In this document: positions 6,367-11,915 of the stretch, one piece after another
Position numbering within the stretch: position 1 is the first letter of the stretch
How the letters are laid out: each line of letters begins with the position of its first letter
Assembly: GCA_035493555.1 (NCBI GenBank)
Contig: DATJIC010000054.1
Coordinates: 1-11,915 of the forward strand
Direction: 5' to 3'
DNA: 11,915 bases
Source of the DNA: CAMLKC01 sp035493555
Lineage (GTDB): Bacteria > Patescibacteriota > Saccharimonadia > Saccharimonadales > Saccharimonadaceae
Notes under the pieces: generated by a model
The model's database searches: none
Told to the model about the DNA's origin: nothing
The model's input: the letters and a program-made list of their open reading frames with translations, nothing else
Translations under genes and position numbers: made by a program

Positions 6367-6372
6367 TATACT
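6367..6372 (+). promoter_or_regulatory. -10 box of the HIT-rlmH operon, leaderless-type
   Basis: TATACT, 6 bp before the HIT ATG at 6379, with no Shine-Dalgarno and no clear -35. It overlaps the -35 of the divergent tRNA-Ser(CGA) promoter. Confidence 0.6.
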
Positions 6373-6378
6373 AAACCT

Positions 6379-6771
6379 ATGGAAGACTCGATTTTTACAA
6401 AGATTGTAAGGGGTGATATCCCCGCTCACAAAATTTATGAGGATGAACGGACTCTTGCCTTTTTGGATATTCACCCGGTGCAGCCCGGGCACACCTTGGT
6501 TGTTCCTAAAAAACAGGTGGAGTTTGTGTGGGACCTTGAAGACGATGATTACCAGGCGGTGATGCTGACTACCAAAAAGGTAGCGCGCCGTATCCGTAGC
6601 GTACTGGGTTCAAAATACGTCGGTGAAAAAATCATCGGTGTTGATGTTCCGCACGCGCACGTACAGCTTATTCCCTTTTCAAAAAGCAGCGAATACTTGG
6701 CTTCACAGGATATGGAGAGTGAGCCCGACCACAGCTCGCTAGCGGAAATTGCCGAAAAACTGAGGTTCTGA
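6379..6771 (+). CDS. HIT-family nucleotide hydrolase/transferase with HxHxQ motif
   Basis: Histidine-triad protein of 130 aa, the normal length. It has the N-terminal family signature IFTKIVRGDIPAHKIYED (5-22), followed by LAFLDIHPVQPGHTLVVPK (26-44). The active site reads HAHVQLIPF (92-100), where H94 is the expected nucleophile. The third triad position is Gln (Q96) instead of His, so the motif is HxHxQ, as known in GalT and Ap4A phosphorylases, rather than the HxHxH of Hint-type hydrolases. It probably acts on a nucleotide phosphoramidate or ester in the cytoplasm; the substrate is unknown. It overlaps rlmH by one base (TGATG), so the two are co-transcribed and probably translationally coupled. 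Confidence 0.92.
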   Translation: MEDSIFTKIVRGDIPAHKIYEDERTLAFLDIHPVQPGHTLVVPKKQVEFVWDLEDDDYQAVMLTTKKVARRIRSVLGSKYVGEKIIGVDVPHAHVQLIPFSKSSEYLASQDMESEPDHSSLAEIAEKLRF

Positions 6772-7229
6772 TGGCCATTAAAATTATAGCTGTCGGGAAA
6801 AAGCACGAGACGTGGGTGGCTGAGGGTATTAGACGCTATGAGACACGTTTACAGCGTCCGTTTAACGTAGAGTGGGTACTTTTACCACATTCTGCCCGCG
6901 ACGGCCTGCAGGCCCGCGAGGACGAGTCAGAGCGGCTGCTTTTACGCTTGGATAAGGATGACTTTATCGTTTTGTTAGACGAACGCGGCAAGCTGTTTGA
7001 TTCGCCCGGATTGTCACGCATGCTCCTGGAGCCGCTTGAGCGTTCCCGCAGCGTGGTGGTGCTAGTTGGCGGGGCGTACGGAGTGGATGCTTCTGTTCAT
7101 GAGAGAGCTGATGTGGTGTGGTCGCTCTCACCCCTTGTTTTTCCGCACCAGCTGGTACGGCTTATCTTGGCGGAGCAGCTGTATAGGGCCCAGGAGATCG
7201 CTGCCGGCCGTCCCTACCACCATAGCTAA
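6771..7229 (+). CDS. rlmH: 23S rRNA (pseudouridine1915-N3)-methyltransferase RlmH
   Basis: SPOUT-class methyltransferase of 152 aa, close to the usual 155. In the family it methylates pseudouridine 1915 in helix 69 of 23S rRNA on assembled ribosomes, using S-adenosylmethionine. Diagnostic features are the start IKIIAVGK, LLDERGK (68-74) and the knot region VVLVGGAYGVD (96-106). SLSPLVFPHQLVRLILAEQL (118-137) and the terminal PYHHS complete the set. The ATG shares its A with the stop of the upstream HIT gene, and no separate ribosome site exists, so translation probably depends on re-initiation. No terminator follows; a new promoter begins 12 bp after the stop. Confidence 0.97.
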   Translation: MAIKIIAVGKKHETWVAEGIRRYETRLQRPFNVEWVLLPHSARDGLQAREDESERLLLRLDKDDFIVLLDERGKLFDSPGLSRMLLEPLERSRSVVVLVGGAYGVDASVHERADVVWSLSPLVFPHQLVRLILAEQLYRAQEIAAGRPYHHS

Positions 7230-7240
7230 GCGACATATAA

Positions 7241-7269
7241 TTGACAATTCATAAAACTTATGCTATATT
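7241..7269 (+). promoter_or_regulatory. Strong sigma70-type promoter of the small secreted-protein gene
   Basis: Perfect TTGACA (7241-7246), 17 bp, then extended -10 TG-C-TATATT (box 7264-7269). It is the best match to consensus in the window. The start is expected near 7276, giving an AT-rich leader of about 29 nt without a clear Shine-Dalgarno. Confidence 0.85.
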
Positions 7270-7304
7270 TTTAGAGTTACTATACAAAAATAAAAATATA
7301 GCAA

Positions 7305-7640
7305 ATGTTTTCAAATATTATCAATACGACCGCCCTTTTTGTCAGCCTTCTTACCGCAAGCAGCGTTTTTTTGCACGATACGCGCCTCGATAAAGCGACC
7401 ATAGCGGCTGTTTCGGTGCCCGATATCGCGGGTATGTATCAGGAGCAAGGTAATAAACTTCTCCATTCCGCAGACGCCCACACGCACGTTGAGCGGGTGT
7501 CGTTCTCGCAAACGGTAAAAGACTTTAGCTCGGGAAGCCCCCGGGTCCAGCCGCGTAACGAAGACAAAAAGTATATGATCCCAAACCGTGTCGGCAAAGG
7601 CCATCACGCGTTTGACAACTACAACCTGCCGATCGTCTAA
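7305..7640 (+). CDS. Small secreted or membrane-anchored protein, unknown function
   Basis: Protein of 111 aa that I do not recognise. The N-terminal hydrophobic segment (about 5-23) could be an uncleaved anchor or a signal peptide; the positive charge before it is absent, and no lipobox Cys is seen. The rest is hydrophilic and basic, with five His residues (24, 54, 59, 61, 100) and a sixth at 101. It contains a central SFSQTVKDFSSGSPRVQPRN and ends GKGHHAFDNYNLPIV. No Cys and no repeats are present. A near-consensus promoter drives it, independent of the upstream rlmH, which argues that it is a real and possibly abundant product. Its stop lies 4 bp from the stop of the convergent valS gene, with no terminator between. 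Confidence 0.7.
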   Translation: MFSNIINTTALFVSLLTASSVFLHDTRLDKATIAAVSVPDIAGMYQEQGNKLLHSADAHTHVERVSFSQTVKDFSSGSPRVQPRNEDKKYMIPNRVGKGHHAFDNYNLPIV

Positions 7641-7644
7641 AGGG

Positions 7645-10194
7645 TTATTTTAGGATTTCAAGTTCCGCTTCCAAGCGGTCGATGATCTTCTGCTTCGTTT
7701 CAAGCTGCTTCCGGGATTCTTCAACCAGGTTCTCGGGAGCTTTCTTGATGTAGTTTTCGTTAGAAAGGCGGGCCTCGAGCGTTGCAACAAAGGCGCGGGT
7801 TTCAGCTAGGCGTACCTCAAGGTTGGTCTGGTGTTCATACATGACCTCTTCGGTAAGGTCGAGCCATGCTTCCCTGCCCGAGGCGGCAAGCCGCAGACCG
7901 CGGGGCGCATCAATAGCCTGGACATCTTTTAACCTAGCTAGGTGCTTGATGAGGTCGGCGTTGTCAGCAACAAGAGCATCGTTTTGGTAGAGCATCGTGT
8001 AACGTTCGTTCCCTGGGAGCTCGCTCATTACGTAGCGGGCCTCGACAACGAGCTTTTGTAAACGGGAGAACTCGGCCGCGGCGATATCGTCGTATGTTTT
8101 TTGAGCTGGCCAAGGTGTCGATATGAGGAGGTCGTTGTGCCAACTAAGAGATTGCCAGATTGTTTCGGTAACAAAGGGTGCAAAGGGGTGGACGAGAGTC
8201 AGGCTGGTATCAAGTACCCAAGCGAGCATATCCGGATTATCCTGGGTTTTGCTTGCTTCGATAAACCAGTCGGCCACATCATCCCATACCGTGTGGTAGA
8301 TCAGCTCCCCTGCTTCGGCAAAGCGGTAGTTCTCTATTTGCTGGTCGAGCTCGCTCGCCGCATTATTGAGCTGGCGGATAATCCAGTGGTCGGCCATGCT
8401 TCGGGGTTCTGGTGTCCGGGGCTGGTAGTTCTCGCCCAACTTACCCTCAATGAAACGGGCGATGTTCCACAGCTTGTTACAAAAGTTACGTGCGGCGACC
8501 ACTTTGCTTGTTGAGAAGGCCTGGTTAAGCCCGGCTCCCCGTGAGGCGGTAATCCCAAGGCGGAGCGCGTCCGAACCGTACTCGGCAATAATATCCATAG
8601 GGTTAAGAACGTTCCCTTTGGATTTGCTCATTTTTTGGCCTTTTTCGTCCAGTACCATACCGTGCAGGTACACGTGTTTGAACGGTACCATATCAGTGGT
8701 ATAAAGGCCGAGCATGATCATTTTGGCAACCCAAGCGTAAAGAATATCGTGTCCGGTCTCCATGACGCTATTGGGGTAAAAACGCTTTAAAGGACCGTCT
8801 TGCAGGTAGTCGGTGGTGATGTATGGCCATTGGCCGCTTGAGAACCATGTGTCAAACGTATCCTCATCGCGTACATACGTTGTGCCATTTACATCGATAG
8901 TCTTTTCGTCTACGCGCTCATCAAAAATCCAGTCGCTCGGGTCGGCGGTGCTCTGAAAAGCCGGAATAGGTATTCCCCAGGGAATTTGACGGCTAAGGTT
9001 CCAGTCACGTAGTGACTCGTAGTACTGAATAAGGGCGCGCTTGCGGCTTACTGGGGTAAATTCAACGTCGCCGTTGTTAATGGCCTCGATTGCCCGCTTG
9101 GCAAGCGGCTTCACTGACACAAACCACTGATCCTTCAGAAGCGGCTGAATGACACTGCCGCATTTGTAACAGTGCCCCACTGCATGCTCAATGTTTTCTT
9201 CGCCGCGGCGCAGCTCGGCCGCTTCAAGAGCAGCGAGTACCCTTTTACGTGCCGTCTCAACGTCTAGTCCCATAAACTGCGGTGGAACGTTGATCATCTT
9301 GCCTTCGTGGTCGATAACCTGAATGCGCTCGAGTTTGTGCCGCTCACCTACCTCAAAGTCGTTGGGGTCATGGGCCGGGGTAATTTTAACCGCACCGGTA
9401 CCAAAAGTAGGGTCAACGTATTCGTCGGCGATAACGGGAATCTCACGGTCGGTAAGCGGCAGGAGCACGCGGGTACCGACAAATTTTTTATACCGTTCAT
9501 CGTCGGGGTGGACGGCAATAGCAACGTCGCCAAGTAGGGTTTCGGGCCGGGTTGTCGCGATAATTATCTCACCGATTTTATCAAAGGTTGGGTAAGCTAT
9601 TTTCCATAACTTCCCTTTTTCGTTTTTATGCTCAACCTCAATATCGGCAAAGCTTGTCTGGTGAACGGGACAGTAGTTTACGATACGCTCGCCGCGGTAA
9701 ATAAGCTTGTCTTCCCATAGTTTTTTAAAGGTACCGTAAACGTTCTTAATAACCTTTTCATCGAGGGTGAATACCAAATCACCCCAGCTGGCGCTTACCC
9801 CGAGAGCACGGAGTTGGAGTTCCATGTTGCCACGGTTCTGCTCGACGAAATTCCACACTTGGCTGTAAAGCTGTTCGCGGGAGAAATCAAAGCGGCTCTG
9901 CCCTTTTTTAGCCAGTTCCCTCTCGTAAACAACCCAGGTTTCAAAACCGGCGTGGTCGGCTCCGGGGATATAGGCAACATCCCTTCCCTTCATGCGGTAG
10001 TAGCGGACGAGAATATCCTCGACCGCACCCATAAGGGCGTGACCAAGATGCAGGTTGCCGTTGGCGTTGGGCGGCGGCATGACGATACTGTAGGGCTCAC
10101 CCTTCCCTGTTGGTGCGAATGCACCAGAGGATTCCCACATAGCGTAAATATTTGGCTCGTATTGGTTGGGGTCGTACGTCTTGGATAGTTTCAT
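7645..10194 (-). CDS. valS: Valyl-tRNA synthetase
   Basis: Class I synthetase of 849 aa that charges tRNA-Val. The N-terminal PPPNANGNLHLGHAL carries the HIGH-type HLGH (49-52), and KMSKS is at 521-525, followed by KGNV as in ValRS rather than the LGN of IleRS. The editing domain has TTRPETLLGDVAIAVHP, also ValRS-type. Cys-bearing segments (NYCPVHQTSFADIEVE and CYKCGSVIQP) sit where zinc knuckles occur in some homologues. A C-terminal helical arm (about 785-849) is the ValRS coiled coil. The usual RQLWWGHRIP stretch reads RQIPWGIPIP. I chose the ATG at 10194; an in-frame TTG 15 nt upstream has no ribosome site, and neither does the ATG. No T-box is visible in the leader. Confidence 0.96.
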   Translation of the reverse strand: MKLSKTYDPNQYEPNIYAMWESSGAFAPTGKGEPYSIVMPPPNANGNLHLGHALMGAVEDILVRYYRMKGRDVAYIPGADHAGFETWVVYERELAKKGQSRFDFSREQLYSQVWNFVEQNRGNMELQLRALGVSASWGDLVFTLDEKVIKNVYGTFKKLWEDKLIYRGERIVNYCPVHQTSFADIEVEHKNEKGKLWKIAYPTFDKIGEIIIATTRPETLLGDVAIAVHPDDERYKKFVGTRVLLPLTDREIPVIADEYVDPTFGTGAVKITPAHDPNDFEVGERHKLERIQVIDHEGKMINVPPQFMGLDVETARKRVLAALEAAELRRGEENIEHAVGHCYKCGSVIQPLLKDQWFVSVKPLAKRAIEAINNGDVEFTPVSRKRALIQYYESLRDWNLSRQIPWGIPIPAFQSTADPSDWIFDERVDEKTIDVNGTTYVRDEDTFDTWFSSGQWPYITTDYLQDGPLKRFYPNSVMETGHDILYAWVAKMIMLGLYTTDMVPFKHVYLHGMVLDEKGQKMSKSKGNVLNPMDIIAEYGSDALRLGITASRGAGLNQAFSTSKVVAARNFCNKLWNIARFIEGKLGENYQPRTPEPRSMADHWIIRQLNNAASELDQQIENYRFAEAGELIYHTVWDDVADWFIEASKTQDNPDMLAWVLDTSLTLVHPFAPFVTETIWQSLSWHNDLLISTPWPAQKTYDDIAAAEFSRLQKLVVEARYVMSELPGNERYTMLYQNDALVADNADLIKHLARLKDVQAIDAPRGLRLAASGREAWLDLTEEVMYEHQTNLEVRLAETRAFVATLEARLSNENYIKKAPENLVEESRKQLETKQKIIDRLEAELEILK

Positions 10195-10244
10195 AAGGGT
10201 AACTTTCAAATTTGATAGTTTACACGTGAAAAATCAGCGCAAAC

Positions 10245-10289
10245 CTACCCATCGTTTTCTTGTGAAAACGTGGTATTTATGGCCTCCAT
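10245..10289 (-). other. Possible 14-codon leader ORF in the valS 5' region
   Basis: On the minus strand, ATG at 10289 encodes MEAINTTFSQENDG and ends in TAG. It holds no Val codon, so it is not a classic valine attenuator. A 7-bp hairpin with a 4-nt loop (10253-10270) lies inside it. It has no Shine-Dalgarno and could be chance. Confidence 0.2.
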
Positions 10290-10318
10290 TGTTTTCTCAC
10301 GTGTTTGTTTCCACTCTA

Positions 10319-10327
10319 AGTATACCA
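10319..10327 (-). promoter_or_regulatory. Extended -10 candidate for valS
   Basis: On the minus strand this reads TG-G-TATACT (box 10319-10324). The predicted start near 10312 would give valS a leader of about 118 nt. A weaker alternative (TAAACT, around 10213-10218) lies nearer the gene. Confidence 0.5.
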
Positions 10328-10340
10328 TATCCGAGCAGTG

Positions 10341-10346
10341 TATAAT
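10341..10346 (+). promoter_or_regulatory. -10 box of the FemAB-like gene, leaderless-type
   Basis: Perfect TATAAT, 7 bp before the ATG at 10354. An AGGA at 10348-10351 is only 2 nt from the ATG, too close to be a good ribosome site. Its -35 region coincides with the -10 of the divergent valS promoter. Confidence 0.6.
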
Positions 10347-10353
10347 CAGGAAT

Positions 10354-11328
10354 ATGACATCGGTAGAACTATGCGAGAAACAAGATAGGTGGGACGACGA
10401 AATCGTGTCTCGAAAAGGGCATCCTCTGCAGTTATGGGGATGGGGAGAAGTGAAATCCCGCCACAACTGGAGCGTTGAAAGAGTTTTTGTAAAAAGGGGC
10501 GAAAGTATCATAGGGGCAGCGCAGTTATTAATCCGTAAACTGCCAAAACCATTCAATGCGCTCGTGTATGTCCCACGGGGCCCCGTTGCCGAGGAGGCGG
10601 ACAGAGGGGAAGTACTGGAGGCGCTTGCTGACCATGCCAAGCTGGCATACAAAGCGGTAGCGCTTTCGGTTGAGCCGGATTGGGAGATAATGCCTGAGCT
10701 TGGGTGGAAACACACGCCAAACACTATTCTTATCCCTGAGACGCTTATTCTTGATCTTTCAAAGACCGAAGACGAACTACTGGCTGATATGACAAAAAAG
10801 ACCCGGCAGTACATTCGCAAGTCGGCCGGCGAAGCGATTGAGATCCGCAAGGTAAAGGGCAGGGAGGAGCTGGCTGCGTGTCTGGATATTTACCGGCAAA
10901 CGGCCGAAAGGGCTGGTTTTGGCATTCATGACAATGGATATTATGACGATATTTACGATGAACTTGGTGAGCACTCGCCGGTATTCGCAGCCTTTCTAGA
11001 AGGAAAACCAATCGCGTTTTTGTGGCTTGCGATTAGCCAGGAGACGGCGTTTGAGCTCTACGGCGGGATGAACGATGATGGTCAGCGGCTTCGTGCCAAC
11101 TACGCTCTTAAATGGCATGCGATCCAAACCATGAAAAAATGGGGAATCTCCCGCTATGACTTTAACGGGCTATTAAACGACGGCGTCAGTACGTTTAAAC
11201 GCGGGTTTGCCAGCCATGAGAGCATGTTGGCGGGAACGTACGATAAACCGTTGTCACCGCTCTATACCATTTGGACGAGCGCGCTGCCGACAGCAAAAAA
11301 GATTGTCCGTAAGATAAAAAACCGTTGA
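10354..11328 (+). CDS. FemAB-family peptidyltransferase (FemX-like)
   Basis: Protein of 324 aa with two GNAT-like folds, the family layout. Members transfer an amino acid from aminoacyl-tRNA to the lipid II stem peptide, building interpeptide bridges at the inner face of the membrane. Visible landmarks are QLWGWGEVK (26-34), KKTRQYIRKS (148-157) and the C-terminal block YGGMNDDGQRLRANYALKWH (236-255), followed by AIQTMKKWGISRYDFNG (256-272). I do not see the long antiparallel coiled-coil insertion of the Staphylococcus FemA/B proteins, so it is the shorter FemX-like form. The amino acid it adds cannot be read from sequence. The ATG at 10354 fits TATAAT 7 bp upstream; an earlier in-frame start would precede the promoter. 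The stop is 8 bp from the convergent tsaD stop. Confidence 0.88.
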   Translation: MTSVELCEKQDRWDDEIVSRKGHPLQLWGWGEVKSRHNWSVERVFVKRGESIIGAAQLLIRKLPKPFNALVYVPRGPVAEEADRGEVLEALADHAKLAYKAVALSVEPDWEIMPELGWKHTPNTILIPETLILDLSKTEDELLADMTKKTRQYIRKSAGEAIEIRKVKGREELAACLDIYRQTAERAGFGIHDNGYYDDIYDELGEHSPVFAAFLEGKPIAFLWLAISQETAFELYGGMNDDGQRLRANYALKWHAIQTMKKWGISRYDFNGLLNDGVSTFKRGFASHESMLAGTYDKPLSPLYTIWTSALPTAKKIVRKIKNR

Positions 11329-11336
11329 TTTATTTA

Positions 11337-11915
11337 CTACGATTTATTCCAGGCGGTTTTCGTCATGGAGATACTAGGGATGACCTCTAGCGAGTAGGGG
11401 TCGATCGGCTCTTTTACCTGGGCGTAGTAAAACCCAAGTGTTGCGATCATAGCCGCATTGTCGGTGCAAAGTGACATGGGCGCGTACTCGATAGGGAGGG
11501 GGATCCGGTCTGAAAGTGTTTTTCGGAGGGCGCGGCTAGCGGCAACACCACCGGCGATGACGACTGATTTGGGAGAAAAGTCGCGAAAGGCTCTTTCTGC
11601 GGCATCAACGAGTGTTTCGTTGGCAATGCGTTGGAAGCTGGCGGCAAAATCTACCCGCTGAACGTCGTTTAAGCGCGCTGCAAGCTCGTAAGAGGGGAAT
11701 GTGTAATCGACACCCGTCTCACGCTGAACGGCCCTTAAAACAGCTGTCTTAAGGCCAGAGAACGAGAAGTCATACGGGCTTTTTAATTTGGCTTTAGGAA
11801 GGGGATATTTAAAAGGATCGCCTTCAAGCGCTGCTTTATCAACGGCTGGGCCTCCTGGATAGGGGTAGCCAAGGATTTTGGCAACCTTGTCGTAAGCCTC
11901 GCCAATAGCGTCGTC
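11337..11915 (-). CDS. tsaD: tRNA N6-adenosine threonylcarbamoyltransferase TsaD, C-terminal part
   Basis: The C-terminal 192 residues are present; the gene runs off the window's right edge, so the N-terminal metal-binding His motif is not seen. The visible part opens with DDAIGEAYDKVAKILGYPYP, then GGPAVDKAA and the family signature DFSFSGLKTAV. VIAGGVAASRALR and CTDNAAMIATLGFYY follow. With TsaB and TsaE, TsaD attaches the threonylcarbamoyl group to A37 of tRNAs that read ANN codons. Two stop codons occur in tandem (TAG TAA). The gene faces the FemAB-like gene with 8 bp between the stops and no terminator hairpin there. Confidence 0.96.
   Translation of the reverse strand, partial: DDAIGEAYDKVAKILGYPYPGGPAVDKAALEGDPFKYPLPKAKLKSPYDFSFSGLKTAVLRAVQRETGVDYTFPSYELAARLNDVQRVDFAASFQRIANETLVDAAERAFRDFSPKSVVIAGGVAASRALRKTLSDRIPLPIEYAPMSLCTDNAAMIATLGFYYAQVKEPIDPYSLEVIPSISMTKTAWNKS

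Noticed and set aside
10195..10318. T-box riboswitch before valS
   Set aside because: No AGGGTGG-NACCGCG-like T-box sequence and no terminator/antiterminator pair could be found.
10245..10850. 201-codon minus-strand open frame overlapping the FemAB-like gene
   Set aside because: Ser-rich shadow of the FemAB coding frame. Only its last 14 codons, in the valS leader, are kept as a weak leader-ORF candidate.

Overview
The window looks like chromosomal DNA of a small-genome member of the Candidate Phyla Radiation, most likely Candidatus Saccharibacteria (TM7) or a close patescibacterial relative. The evidence is gene content and style, not a marker search. There is a stand-alone type IV secretion-type pilin, a proline-rich two-TM protein of a kind common in this group, very tight packing (1-nt, 4-nt and 8-nt junctions and one 50-nt antisense overlap), and promoters whose -10 box sits 6-7 nt before the start codon. 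UGA is used as a true stop (HIT-family gene, the proline-rich protein, the FemAB-like gene), which argues against the UGA-recoding Gracilibacteria/Absconditabacteria.

Layout, left to right. A small heat-shock protein (Hsp20, minus) is divergent from a ComF-type phosphoribosyltransferase (plus). Then tRNA-Ser(UGA) with its terminator, and a P2-type cation ATPase (plus) that overlaps tail-to-tail with a VirB2-like pilin (minus). Next come tRNA-Ser(GCU) with terminator, the proline-rich two-TM protein, and tRNA-Arg(GCG) with terminator. A minus-strand unit follows: tRNA-Ser(CGA) then a DUF4190-like membrane protein. Divergent from it is a HIT-family protein coupled to RlmH, followed by a small secreted or anchored protein of unknown function behind the best consensus promoter in the window. 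Valyl-tRNA synthetase (minus) is divergent from a FemAB-like aminoacyltransferase (plus), and the window ends inside tsaD (minus, C-terminal 192 residues). No stretch above 300 bp lacks a gene; the longest gaps are 5633-5762 and 10195-10353.

Functionally this is mostly housekeeping translation (four tRNAs, ValRS, RlmH, TsaD), plus cell-envelope and uptake functions (FemAB, ComF, pilin, cation pump, membrane proteins). I see no insertion sequence, CRISPR array, prophage or restriction system.

The less ordinary signal is regulatory. Three of four divergent gene pairs have two -10 boxes facing outward with only 14-16 bp between them. Four protein genes appear leaderless. Three tRNA terminators are long perfect hairpins that begin inside the tRNA's own CCA end. 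One tRNA is fused to an mRNA whose Shine-Dalgarno starts at the base after CCA.
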